From positions 5,627 through 69,626 of the forward strand of contig JBFLYC010000016.1 of NCBI GenBank assembly GCA_040756735.1: a stretch of DNA of 64,000 nt. Reading direction: 5' to 3'. Numbering within the stretch: position 1 is the stretch's first letter; each line of letters begins with the position of its first letter. Origin of the DNA: JBFLYC01 sp040756735. Lineage in GTDB: Bacteria > Bacillota > DSM-16504 > Desulfitibacterales > Desulfitibacteraceae. Below are positions 26,526 to 35,487 of this stretch, piece after piece. The notes beneath the pieces are model-generated. The model saw only the letters and a list, made by a program, of their open reading frames with translations. It was not told the DNA's origin and did no database searches. The translations under genes and the position numbers were made by a program.

Positions 26526-27508
26526 CTATCTTTTTCCTCCTTTTCAGGGGCATCAGTACCATTATCCAGTACATTAAGAGGTTTCACAGTCTGGCTTTTT
26601 TCAGCTAGAGGCCGCAAATCCAATTTTTCCCTTAGTTCTCGATCCTTGATTAAAGGAAACCCCATTCTTTCTCTTTGCTTAACGTAACCATGAGCAACTT
26701 CTTTTGCCAAATCCCTTACCCTATGAATATAACCTGTACGTTCAGTAACACTAATTGCACCCCTGGCATCAAGCAGGTTAAAAGTGTGGGAGCATTTAAG
26801 GGTGTAGTCATATGCAGGCTGAACCAAACCTTTTGCTATTATCCTGCGGCATTCACTTTCATACTGGTTGAACATGTCAAAAAGCATCCTGGTGTCAGCT
26901 TCCTTAAAATTATAATAAGAATAGTCAACTTCCGTTTGATGATGGATATCGCCATAGGTTATCTCATCAGTCCACATGATGTCAAATACGCTATCCTTTT
27001 TTTGTATAAACATTGCCAACCTTTCTATTCCATAGGTTAATTCAGCGCTTACAGGATAACAGTCTATACCGCCGCACTGTTGGAAATAAGTAAATTGGGT
27101 TATTTCCATTCCATCAAGCCACACTTCCCAGCCAAGTCCCCAGGCACCAAGGGTAGGTGATTCCCAGTTATCCTCTACAAAACGGATATCATGTTTTGCA
27201 GATTCTATGCCAATAGCCTCAAGACTTTGCAGGTACAGCTCCTGCACATTGTGCGGAGATGGCTTTAATAGTACCTGGTACTGGTAATAATGCTGAAGCC
27301 TGTTAGGGTTATCGCCATAGCGCCCGTCTGTAGGACGCCTGGAAGGCTCCACATAAGCTGCATTCCAAGGTTCAGGACCTAATGCTTTCAAAAAGGTACC
27401 GGGCTGCATGGTTCCTGCACCCTTCTCCATATCATATGGTTGTATTAATATACATCCTTTTTTTGCCCAAAAATCATTTAGGGCTGAGATTATTTCTTGA
27501 AAGTTCAT
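26522..27508 (-). CDS. glyQ: Glycyl-tRNA synthetase alpha subunit
   Basis: A 328-aa catalytic subunit that activates glycine. The characteristic stretches LIQPYDMEKGAGTMQPGTFL, YVEPSRRPTDGRYG and NWESPTLGAWGLGWEVWLDG are near the N-terminus. The ATG at 27508 is chosen because AGGAGG lies seven bases upstream; the longer frame runs into the T-box terminator. Co-transcribed with glyS. Confidence 0.97.
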   Translation of the reverse strand: MNFQEIISALNDFWAKKGCILIQPYDMEKGAGTMQPGTFLKALGPEPWNAAYVEPSRRPTDGRYGDNPNRLQHYYQYQVLLKPSPHNVQELYLQSLEAIGIESAKHDIRFVEDNWESPTLGAWGLGWEVWLDGMEITQFTYFQQCGGIDCYPVSAELTYGIERLAMFIQKKDSVFDIMWTDEITYGDIHHQTEVDYSYYNFKEADTRMLFDMFNQYESECRRIIAKGLVQPAYDYTLKCSHTFNLLDARGAISVTERTGYIHRVRDLAKEVAHGYVKQRERMGFPLIKDRELREKLDLRPLAEKSQTVKPLNVLDNGTDAPEKEEKDR

Positions 27509-27531
27509 ATGATGACCTCCTGTGTAATTAG

Positions 27532-27765
27532 TTAAAAAGCCCGCCCCCGCAGCAGACAAGCTGCAGGGACGGGCTTAAACCCGCGGTTCCACCCTGCTTG
27601 GGCAAAACGCCCCAACTCAAGGATTTGCAAGTTTTACTCACTTGAAAAAAACAAGTTTTCCTCTTGCTGCTCAAAAATGCCTTCAGTCTAACGGTCTTTA
27701 CCGGTTTCCACCCACCCGGTTCTCTGAAAAAGCCCGAATAAACCTACTTCTTTTTCTCATCGCAC
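27532..27765 (-). promoter_or_regulatory. Glycine T-box leader with attenuator
   Basis: The 14-base T-box AGGGTGGAACCGCG is at about 27582-27595 on the minus strand. It is followed by a GC-rich terminator hairpin (AGCCCG.../...CGGGCT) with a T5 run at about 27534-27576, just before glyQ. Upstream is stem I, starting near GCGATGAGAAAAAG, with an AGAGAACCGGG-type bulge region and a candidate glycine specifier GGC at about 27679-27681. Uncharged tRNA-Gly would pair with the T-box and prevent termination. A TAATAT/TATAAT -10 region lies just beyond at about 27765-27780. Confidence 0.93.
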
Positions 27766-27897
27766 ACATTATATATTATTCACTTTGTTTAATTTAACAA
27801 ATTGGCTATAGTTTGTCAATTTGTATGTTCCAAGATTCATTCTTTGTTTACACAAATATTCTTCCCTATTATACCATTTTATACCGCTTTAATAAAA

Positions 27898-28653
27898 TTA
27901 TTTTCTTTCTCCATTTTGCCGCAGCTGTTCAATAAATTTTCTAGAGTTTATAGGCTTTTCAAGCACAACTTCAAGATACCTTCCCAAAAGCGCTTCAACA
28001 AAATATTGATCCATGAGGCTCATTTTTAAACGACTGGCTGTTAATACATCCATGGACAATAACCCCTGCATAAACCGTAAAACTGCTATGTTTATCCTTT
28101 CTAGATTACCCGCATTGCTTTTACATGAAGGACAAAAGCATCCCCCTTGAAAATGGGCAAAGTCAGCCTCGCCTGTGAGGGCTTTGCCACAGCTAAGACA
28201 GCAGTAAAATTCAGGCAAAAATCCAGTCAATCTGAGCAATTTTAGGACAAAAAAAGAAAATAACTGGCTTATTGGCATTCTATCCACTGAGTGAAAAACT
28301 GTTAATACCAGTTGAAAGACCTGTTCATTGACATCCTCGGCAGGAAGAAAGTTGTCTAATACTTCTGCAATATAATTTGCATAACCATAACAAAGCAGGT
28401 TATTTTTAAGCTTGGGAAAGCTGTTAATGACTTCCCCCCCTGTAACGGTATAAATGGACTTGCCTTTAAATAGTTGAAGGCTTGAGTAGGTAAAGGGTTG
28501 GAGAAAACCCCTCATTTTACTCCTGCTTTTCCTTACACCTTTAGCTATGCAGGATACCTTTCCATTCTTTCTGGTAAATATATTAAAAATTTTATCAGCT
28601 TCGGAAAAATTGTACTCTTTAAGGACTATACCCTCTGTTTGCATTGAAACCAT
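27898..28653 (-). CDS. recO: DNA repair protein RecO
   Basis: A 251-aa recombination mediator that loads RecA with RecF/RecR. The N-terminal OB fold starts TEGIVLKEYNFSEADKIFNIFT. A C-terminal four-Cys zinc site is visible (CCLSCGKAL near 148-156 and CFCPSC near 172-177). It lies 11 bases after era, the common era-recO pair. Confidence 0.93.
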   Translation of the reverse strand: MVSMQTEGIVLKEYNFSEADKIFNIFTRKNGKVSCIAKGVRKSRSKMRGFLQPFTYSSLQLFKGKSIYTVTGGEVINSFPKLKNNLLCYGYANYIAEVLDNFLPAEDVNEQVFQLVLTVFHSVDRMPISQLFSFFVLKLLRLTGFLPEFYCCLSCGKALTGEADFAHFQGGCFCPSCKSNAGNLERINIAVLRFMQGLLSMDVLTASRLKMSLMDQYFVEALLGRYLEVVLEKPINSRKFIEQLRQNGERK

Positions 28654-28664
28654 ATACGCCTCAA

Positions 28665-29564
28665 CTACTTGAGAAATTTGGGGTCATACCCCATTTTCCG
28701 TAAGTCCAAATCACTTTTCCGCCAGTTTTTTCGAACCTTAACCCTCAAATCTAAATAGATTTGTGTATTTAAAATGCCTTCCAATTCAACCCTGGCAGCA
28801 TTGCCAATTTCTTTTATCTTACTAGCTCCCTTGCCTATCATAATTCCCTTCTGGGAATCCCTTTCAACATAAATAGTTGCAGCAACATATAATATGCCAT
28901 TTGCTCTTTCCTCCATACTTTCAACAACTACTGCCGTAGAATGAGGTACTTCTTCCATGGTAAAGCTTAATACCTTTTCGCGAATTATCTCTGCAACCAC
29001 AAGGTTTTCTGGCTGATCTGTCACCATATCATCTGGAAAATACTTGGGGCCTTCTGGGAGCATTACTTTGATTTCCTCTATAAGCACATCCAGGTTTATC
29101 TGCTGTAACGCTGATATGGGAACCACCTTTTGTGTCACCCCTGATTGCCGCCACAGCTCCTTTACCCTGGGTATTTCCTCTTTTGTTAAATTGTCAATTT
29201 TATTAAGGCCAATAATCACCGGCACTTTACTGTTAACTAAAATACCGTTTACGAATTCATCTCCCTTACCAATAGGAGCCGTGGCATCCACAAGATATAG
29301 TATCAAATCAACATCTTTGATACTATTCTCGGCTAATTCTACCATTAATTCTCCTAACTTATTTTTGGGTTTATGAATACCAGGTGTATCTATAAATACT
29401 ATCTGAAAGTCACTGCCAGTTAAGACTCCGGTTATTTTATTTCTTGTGGTCTGAGGCTTTTCAGACATTATAACTATCTTTTTACCTATCAATGTGTTAA
29501 GCAAAGTGGATTTACCTACATTTGGTCTGCCTATTATGGCAGTAAAACCAGACTTGAAATTCAT
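28665..29564 (-). CDS. era: GTPase Era
   Basis: A 299-aa essential GTPase for 16S rRNA maturation. G1 GRPNVGKST is at 12-20, G2 includes QTTRNKITG, G3 DTPGIHKP, G4 NKID, and the C-terminal KH domain contains IMIGKGASKIKEIG. The start at 29564 is set by GGAGG five bases before the ATG. The usual cdd gene between dgkA and era is replaced here by DUF881 and DUF502 genes. Confidence 0.96.
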   Translation of the reverse strand: MNFKSGFTAIIGRPNVGKSTLLNTLIGKKIVIMSEKPQTTRNKITGVLTGSDFQIVFIDTPGIHKPKNKLGELMVELAENSIKDVDLILYLVDATAPIGKGDEFVNGILVNSKVPVIIGLNKIDNLTKEEIPRVKELWRQSGVTQKVVPISALQQINLDVLIEEIKVMLPEGPKYFPDDMVTDQPENLVVAEIIREKVLSFTMEEVPHSTAVVVESMEERANGILYVAATIYVERDSQKGIMIGKGASKIKEIGNAARVELEGILNTQIYLDLRVKVRKNWRKSDLDLRKMGYDPKFLK

Positions 29565-29631
29565 ATTAGCCTCCAATGAAATCAAGCTTAACTTTGTTAA
29601 GTTTTACTTGTGCTAACTTCTTTTAAGTACA

Positions 29632-30669
29632 TTACTCACTATAAGCCGGTAAGATAATTTGGTCTTCAGGTAATACTTCTATTCTAATACCAAATTCCTT
29701 GAGCTCAGCTCTAATAAACTCTAAACTGCTCGCAAGAACTTTAGGATCGCCTACAGCTTTTATGACAATGGGGTCCACTGCAATGGGCTTTTGATTTACC
29801 AGTATAATTGGACCTGCACAGCGGATAGAGGATGTTGCAACCAGCCGCTGTCCCCCGACACTGATCCCCCTTGCACCTGCAGAAAACAACTCATTGACAA
29901 CATCTCTTACATCCCTGTCGTGTACAATGTCTATTGAGCTAAATCCAGTTCCTGAATCATACATTTCTACAGTAATTCCTGCCCCATTTATTTCTGAAAA
30001 GCCCGCCAGGCTGGTAACTACCTTAAGCCGCCTTTCCAGATTCGCCTTGTCATTTTCAAGCATCCTCAACTTATCCAAGACGCTTCTGGAAGTCATCAAG
30101 GACACTTGCCCATCCTTAACTGAAACCTCTATTAATGACCAGCTTGGACCATTCAAGAGGGGATGGTTAATCACCGTTTCCTTAGTTTGGTCAGTTAGTG
30201 TCTCTGTAGGATCAACTATCCTTACCCCTTCTTGCCCTTTCCATATAGATATTACCGCTTCCCCTCTAAAACCAGGTAGTTTAGGGTCTCTTGCTATCAG
30301 CGCCAATGCAGTATCTCTACGTTTACTGTCCTGCTCTCTGGAAATTACATCTTGGATTTTTATACTGTAATCAGACATCAGCATAACTATATCTTCAGCA
30401 GTTGCAGCTCTTTCCACTTCATACTTAAATTGCGCAATAACTTCTCTCACTATACTGGTATTAAGAACATCGGCATTTCTTGCGAGTTGTTCGCCATAAT
30501 CAACAAACATTTTAGCGCTTTCTCTTGCAAGATCGGTTTTACTTAATTCACCCGGCAGTTGTACATAACCTACTGTTCTTGCAAGCAAAAAAGAATTTAA
30601 TAACAGTAAAGATATCATGATAAGTACTGCTACATGAATAAAGCCCGATTGGATATACTGTTTTTTCAC
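29632..30669 (-). CDS. DUF881-family membrane-anchored protein
   Basis: A 345-aa protein with one N-terminal membrane helix (about 12-32), an extracytoplasmic helical region (about 45-190, including an unusually long insert) and a C-terminal DUF881 domain. The latter is recognised by GAGITVEMYDSG, VHDRDVRDVVNELFSAGARGISVGGQR and AGPIILVNQKPIAVDPIVIKAVGDP. DUF881 proteins in Firmicutes often sit near division or sporulation genes, but no activity is established. The GTG start overlaps the stop of the DUF502 gene. It is about 100 residues longer than typical DUF881 proteins. Confidence 0.8.
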   Translation of the reverse strand: MKKQYIQSGFIHVAVLIMISLLLLNSFLLARTVGYVQLPGELSKTDLARESAKMFVDYGEQLARNADVLNTSIVREVIAQFKYEVERAATAEDIVMLMSDYSIKIQDVISREQDSKRRDTALALIARDPKLPGFRGEAVISIWKGQEGVRIVDPTETLTDQTKETVINHPLLNGPSWSLIEVSVKDGQVSLMTSRSVLDKLRMLENDKANLERRLKVVTSLAGFSEINGAGITVEMYDSGTGFSSIDIVHDRDVRDVVNELFSAGARGISVGGQRLVATSSIRCAGPIILVNQKPIAVDPIVIKAVGDPKVLASSLEFIRAELKEFGIRIEVLPEDQIILPAYSE

Positions 30670-31289
30670 TGTGTCCCGCCCTCCCTTTTGTACTCTTTAA
30701 CAGTCGGGTAGGGGGGAACCACTACACCACCGGAAATAATCATTTTTAGTCCATCCTCCACTGACATCTCCAGCAAGGTAATGTCCTTTTTAGGCACAAG
30801 CAGCAAAAAACCTGAGGTAGGGTTAGGGGTTGTAGGTAAAAATATATTTACTAGATCTTCGTGGGTCTTCTCCTGCACTTCACCCCTGGAGTAACCGGTT
30901 AAAAAAGCCAGGGCATAAACGCCCTTGCGTGGATACTCCAATAACACAACCTGCTGAAAGCTCTTTTTATCACCTGTATAAAAGGCATCCACAATCTGCT
31001 TCACAGCTTTATAGATATTACTTGCTATAGGAATTCTACTCATAATACTATCACTGATACTAAGTAAGGTTCTGCCAATAAAATTTGTAGCTAAAAATCC
31101 GGTGAGCAATATAACCAACAAGGTCACAACCATTCCTAAGCCGGGAATTCTCCTTCCTAAAAGCAACACCAATAAATCAGCAAAAATCCCATCTAGAAAT
31201 TGCACAACAGCAATTAATACATATATTGAGGCCACAGCGGGTAGTAATGCCAAAATACCGGCAATCAAGTATCGTTTTAAATTTTTCAT
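30666..31289 (-). CDS. DUF502 family membrane protein
   Basis: A 207-aa protein with two N-terminal membrane helices (about 5-28 and 50-75), the conserved SRIPIASNIYKAVKQIVDAF motif and a soluble C-terminal half (GYSRGEVQ, FLPTTPNPTSGFLLLVPKKD). This is the DUF502 family, widespread and of unknown function. Start chosen at the ATG behind GGGGGTAGTACTA. Translationally coupled to the DUF881 gene downstream and five bases after dgkA. Confidence 0.85.
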   Translation of the reverse strand: MKNLKRYLIAGILALLPAVASIYVLIAVVQFLDGIFADLLVLLLGRRIPGLGMVVTLLVILLTGFLATNFIGRTLLSISDSIMSRIPIASNIYKAVKQIVDAFYTGDKKSFQQVVLLEYPRKGVYALAFLTGYSRGEVQEKTHEDLVNIFLPTTPNPTSGFLLLVPKKDITLLEMSVEDGLKMIISGGVVVPPYPTVKEYKREGGTQ

Positions 31290-31294
31290 TAGTA

Positions 31295-31660
31295 CTACCC
31301 CCACAATCTCATTAATATTTTTGGACCTAAAATAAGCATTCCAACAATAACTGAAACCACACTTGCGATTAAAACCGCCCCTGCAGCAACATCTTTGGCG
31401 GTCTTGGCAAGCTGGTGGTACTCCTGGGTCTTCAGGTCAACTAAAGCTTCCATGGAGGTATTTAATAATTCCATAATTAACACCAGACCTGCCATCATGA
31501 TGATAATGGACCATTCCAAGGGTGATAAACCCAGCCAAATCCCAGCTACAGTTACAAATAGGAGAGCCAGGAAATGAATTTTCATGTTTCTCTGGCTCTT
31601 TAAAGCATACATAATTCCAGCTATAGCAAAAAAGAAACTTCTCCGCAGTTTAACAAACAT
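31295..31660 (-). CDS. dgkA: Diacylglycerol kinase / undecaprenol kinase DgkA
   Basis: A 121-aa integral membrane kinase with three transmembrane helices. The family signature is MELLNTSMEALVDL (about 63-76) followed by AKDVAAGAVLIAS. In Gram-positives this family phosphorylates undecaprenol, feeding the cell-wall lipid carrier pool. It is three bases after ybeY, as in Bacillus. Confidence 0.93.
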   Translation of the reverse strand: MFVKLRRSFFFAIAGIMYALKSQRNMKIHFLALLFVTVAGIWLGLSPLEWSIIIMMAGLVLIMELLNTSMEALVDLKTQEYHQLAKTAKDVAAGAVLIASVVSVIVGMLILGPKILMRLWG

Positions 31661-31663
31661 CTT

Positions 31664-32110
31664 TTACCTCGACAATTTAAAGTATTTTAAAATTTCTTCT
31701 TCTTTTTTTCTCATTTTTTGTTCACTCTCAATGTCGTCATGGGTATATCCCAATAAATGATAAATGCCATGTACCAACAGAAAAGCAGTTTCTCTCAAAA
31801 GAGAATGCCCATACTCCAAAGACTGTTTAAGGGCTCTTTCCATAGAGATCACAATGTCCCCTATAACTATAGAGTCTCCAGGAGGCGTTTCGTCTGTAAG
31901 ATGGAAAGAAAGTACATCTGTAGGTTCATCCTTTTTTCTGTATTGTTTATTTAACTTTCTAATTCCCTCATCATCTACTAGTGTAACGCCAACCTCATAG
32001 TCTCGGATATGTTCATTGGCAAGGGTGTATTTAATAAGTTTTTCTAAAACTTGCATGAATTCCTCGCAGATCTCCACTTTATCCTGCTGATTGTTTGCAT
32101 ACGCCTCCAT
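31664..32110 (-). CDS. ybeY: Endoribonuclease YbeY
   Basis: A 148-aa zinc-dependent endoribonuclease involved in 16S rRNA 3' end maturation. The metal site HGIYHLLGYTHDD supplies H114, H118 and H124; the conserved TDVLSFHL stretch precedes it. The frame overlaps the pgpH end by 32 bases, and a shorter start at the ATG of MQVLEKL is possible. Confidence 0.94.
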   Translation of the reverse strand: MEAYANNQQDKVEICEEFMQVLEKLIKYTLANEHIRDYEVGVTLVDDEGIRKLNKQYRKKDEPTDVLSFHLTDETPPGDSIVIGDIVISMERALKQSLEYGHSLLRETAFLLVHGIYHLLGYTHDDIESEQKMRKKEEEILKYFKLSR

Positions 32111-34244
32111 CCATCCTGCCCCTTTCCATTTCTTTCAAGACACTTTCAGGATATTCTATTCTGGAATGAAAAATACCAGATAGTACTTTGACAAAGGATT
32201 CAACAATTATATCTAATTCTTTAAAAGTCAGGTCACATTCTTCTAGCTGTCCATCTTCAAGTTTGTCCTTAATTACCTTACGTACAAAGGCTTCTATTTT
32301 ATTGGGAGTTGGTTTTTGCATGGAACGAACTCCAGCTTCAATATTGTCTGCTAGCATCACTATTGCAGCTTCTTTTGTTCTTGGCTTACTGTAATCATAT
32401 CTAAAATCAGCCTCATGGCAGGTATCGCCCAGTCCCGCTTCCTTAGCCTTATGGTAGAAAAATGAGAGGATTGAAGTTCCATGATGCTGCTGGATAATGT
32501 CAATGATGCTTTCAGGTATGCCATGCTCCTTAGCCAATTCAACGCCATCCTTCACGTGAGATGTAATAATAAGTGTACTTAATGTAGGAGCTAATTTATC
32601 ATGGGGATTTTCAGTTGTGAATTGGTTCTCTATAAAGAAGTAAGGCCTTTTCACCTTACCAATATCATGATAATTGGCTCCAACCCTGGTAAGCAGCGCA
32701 TCAGCTCCCACTGAGTTGGCAGCAGCCTCTGCTAGATTACCTACTACAACACTGTGATGATACGTACCTGGAGCTTCCAGAAGCAGCCTTCTAAGTAAAG
32801 GCTGATTTGGGTTGGACAACTCCAACAATTTTACCGAAGTAGTTATGCCAAAAGCTGTCTCCCAAAAGGGTAGGGAACCAATTGTTAAAATTGAAGACAG
32901 GATACCATTTACAATTCCTAACATAATAGATATGGATAATACTGTTAAAGAGTAGTTCAGTATTAAACCTAAAGACAATATAGTGATAACATTTGCCCCC
33001 ATAATATATAAGCTGGCTTTCACTAAATCAGAACGCTGGCTCAGCTTAGAAACACTGTAGATACCTGCCATACCGCCAATAAAAGCGACCAGGGTGAACT
33101 GGAGTTCTATTCCGTTCATGACTCCAACTAAGACAGCCAGTAAAGTTGTTAAAAACATGGACAGTTTACCATCAAAAAGAATGGCAATTAACATGGAACC
33201 TGCTGCAATGGGCGCCATGTATGCTACCAGCATGGCAATTTCTGATCTTCCCCCCAGGTTAATAGCAGTAACTGCCCTGGTTATCAACAAGGTACTGACA
33301 ATTAACAAGCCTACCAAGACAAATAAAGCTTCCTTTTCCAACAAATGACGTCTATACTGGTACAAATACATCACTATTGCAGCGCAAAAGATTGCTGCTA
33401 AAATGACCACGCCCATGAAGGGAATTGCCGGATTGGAAGAAGTAAGGATACCCATCTTTTCGAGTATCTCCAACTGTTCTGCCGTAACAATTTCTCCCTT
33501 ACCGATAATTTTTTGATTTTTACTTATTTTTACAACCACAGGAGCGATGTTGTCCATGGCTTTTTCTTTTAGTTGTGCAGTTGCAATTGGATCATAAATC
33601 CTATTTCCCTTAAAATCAATAGACTCCATAATGCTGGTAAGCAAACTTTTTCCTGTACCATTAACAGTCAGCAGGGTTATTGCTGCCATGACATTTTTTT
33701 TGGTCAATTCAATATCTGAAGGCAAAACACCTGGCAGCATTATTTGTCTCAGAACTTGAATGCTTTCATTCTGCAGTCTTTCCAACTGTGCATCTTCCAT
33801 ACTTATTAGCTTTGAATACATATCCTGGGACAGGCTGATCCCGAATTCTTCTTTAAGTTTTTCGATTTTTTCAGCTTGAGCTAAATCTTCGTCACCACGA
33901 ATATCCCAAAGCGTAGAAAAATAACCATTAATCTCCTCTTCCATTTCTAAAAGCACGGTTTCATCAGTCCGATAAACGTGTTCAACTTTATTTGCAGCCT
34001 CTTGTCTCGCTGCCAAAGTTAACACGCTGCTCTCAAAAGTAAGGTTTCTGGGAGCATCAAAGTCCCTTGGACTTGGTTCGCCTTCCTGCATATTAATATG
34101 TTCAGGCATTACGGAGAGTCCGACTATTAACAATATGGCAATAAAAAAGAGGGCCCCCCAAAAAAGCCTGCGCTGACCATAACTCTTAAATATTTTGGAA
34201 AAGGCAGCTTGTACACTTTCTTTAATGACTCTGCCCTTGATCAT
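32079..34244 (-). CDS. pgpH: 7TM-HD domain cyclic-di-AMP phosphodiesterase (PgpH/YqfF)
   Basis: About 721 aa. It has an N-terminal membrane helix, an extracellular 7TMR-HDED domain (about 60-270), seven clustered membrane helices (about 275-470) and a C-terminal HD domain with the LLEAPGTYHHSVVVGNLAEAA and NYHDIGKVKRPYFF motifs. Relatives hydrolyse c-di-AMP to pApA. The start at 34244 follows AGGTGG by five bases. It is in the conserved phoH-pgpH-ybeY-dgkA order. Confidence 0.94.
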   Translation of the reverse strand: MIKGRVIKESVQAAFSKIFKSYGQRRLFWGALFFIAILLIVGLSVMPEHINMQEGEPSPRDFDAPRNLTFESSVLTLAARQEAANKVEHVYRTDETVLLEMEEEINGYFSTLWDIRGDEDLAQAEKIEKLKEEFGISLSQDMYSKLISMEDAQLERLQNESIQVLRQIMLPGVLPSDIELTKKNVMAAITLLTVNGTGKSLLTSIMESIDFKGNRIYDPIATAQLKEKAMDNIAPVVVKISKNQKIIGKGEIVTAEQLEILEKMGILTSSNPAIPFMGVVILAAIFCAAIVMYLYQYRRHLLEKEALFVLVGLLIVSTLLITRAVTAINLGGRSEIAMLVAYMAPIAAGSMLIAILFDGKLSMFLTTLLAVLVGVMNGIELQFTLVAFIGGMAGIYSVSKLSQRSDLVKASLYIMGANVITILSLGLILNYSLTVLSISIMLGIVNGILSSILTIGSLPFWETAFGITTSVKLLELSNPNQPLLRRLLLEAPGTYHHSVVVGNLAEAAANSVGADALLTRVGANYHDIGKVKRPYFFIENQFTTENPHDKLAPTLSTLIITSHVKDGVELAKEHGIPESIIDIIQQHHGTSILSFFYHKAKEAGLGDTCHEADFRYDYSKPRTKEAAIVMLADNIEAGVRSMQKPTPNKIEAFVRKVIKDKLEDGQLEECDLTFKELDIIVESFVKVLSGIFHSRIEYPESVLKEMERGRMDGGVCKQSAG

Positions 34245-34264
34245 AATTTCCACCTACCTAAAGT

Positions 34265-34292
34265 AGAAGTCAGAGGTCAGAAGTCGGAAGTC
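34265..34292. repeat. Short AGAAGTCRG direct repeats
   Basis: Tandem imperfect units (AGAAGTCAG, AGGTCAG, AAGTCGG, AAGTC) in the pgpH-phoH spacer. The same words, on the opposite strand, occur as ACTTCC/TACTTC runs near 18565-18590, 18755-18778 and inside the 56637-56687 repeat. Confidence 0.6.
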
Positions 34293-34365
34293 AAATTCTA
34301 GTCAATATTGGTTGACCTCTCATTCTAGACCCTACATTAACAAACTAAAGCCTAAGGAGGCTGAT

Positions 34366-35334
34366 TTAGCTGTGTTTATTATTTTCATAAGCTAAAATAA
34401 TTTTTTGCACAAGTGGATGTCTAACAACATCCTGTTCAGTAAAGGTTTGAAAATGAATACCTTTTATCCCATATAAAATATTCTGAGCATCAACCAAACC
34501 TGAAGAATTGCCTTTAGGCAGATCAACCTGGGTAATATCACCTGTAATAACCGCCTTTGAGCCAAATCCCATGCGCGTTAAGAACATTTTCATCTGGTCA
34601 GGGGTAGTATTTTGAGCTTCATCAAGAATAATAAATGAATCATCAAGGGTCCTACCCCTCATATATGCTAAGGGAGCAACTTCTATTATTTGCTTCTCCA
34701 TAAATTTGGCAGCCGTTTCCATTCCTAGAATATCATATAAACCATCATAAAGGGGACGTAAATATGGGTTAACCTTTTCCTGTAAATCTCCAGGCAGAAA
34801 TCCCAACTTCTCTCCCGCTTCCACTGCAGGGCGAACTAATACAATCCTTTGTACTGTTTTATTTCTCAAGGCTTCCACTGCCATGGCTACGGCAAGATAA
34901 GTTTTGCCTGTCCCTGCAGGACCTATACCAAATACAATATCATAATCTTTAATAGCTTTAATATACTCATACTGTCCAATGGTTTTTGCTTTGATCTGCT
35001 TTCCCCTGGCAGTAATGGCAATTACCTCGGAGAGAATGTCACTGATTTCTTTATCACCATTAACACCCATGTCCAATCTTTTCATGGTATAGTTGATGGT
35101 GGGTATATTGATTTGATTGCCCCTTTGGGCAAGCTTAACAAGTTGATCAAACAATTTTTCAGCGTTTTTTACATCCTCTGGTTCACCAGATATATTTAAC
35201 TCATTTCCTCTAGCAACAATCTTAGCCGCCGAATGTTTTACAATAAACCTTAAGTTTTCATCATTACGTCCTAGAATATTTATTGCCTCACCATTATTAG
35301 GTAATGTGATTTTAACTTCTGCAATTCCTGTCAA
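34366..35334 (-). CDS. phoH: PhoH family P-loop ATPase
   Basis: A 322-aa cytoplasmic ATPase. An N-terminal KH-like segment (1-75) precedes the PhoH domain with Walker A GPAGTGKT at 138-145 and Walker B FIILDEAQN. The family is linked to RNA metabolism and sits with ybeY in most bacteria. The start is TTG; a GGGGGG run 11 bases upstream is its only ribosome-site candidate. Confidence 0.93.
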   Translation of the reverse strand: MTGIAEVKITLPNNGEAINILGRNDENLRFIVKHSAAKIVARGNELNISGEPEDVKNAEKLFDQLVKLAQRGNQINIPTINYTMKRLDMGVNGDKEISDILSEVIAITARGKQIKAKTIGQYEYIKAIKDYDIVFGIGPAGTGKTYLAVAMAVEALRNKTVQRIVLVRPAVEAGEKLGFLPGDLQEKVNPYLRPLYDGLYDILGMETAAKFMEKQIIEVAPLAYMRGRTLDDSFIILDEAQNTTPDQMKMFLTRMGFGSKAVITGDITQVDLPKGNSSGLVDAQNILYGIKGIHFQTFTEQDVVRHPLVQKIILAYENNKHS

Positions 35335-35487
35335 ATTGAATAATTCCCCCCAACTAACATTTTGTATAACTCATTTCAAGATTGGTTATACATGTAGGTT
35401 AACTTATATTATATACACTTTAACTCCATCCTTCAATACCATCTAATTCTCTAACAGATATACCCCTTTATCTGATAATATTTTAAG

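Noticed and set aside
35440..35487. Terminator after yqfD
   Set aside because: Only a 6-bp CAGATA/TATCTG stem without a T-run was found, too weak to annotate.
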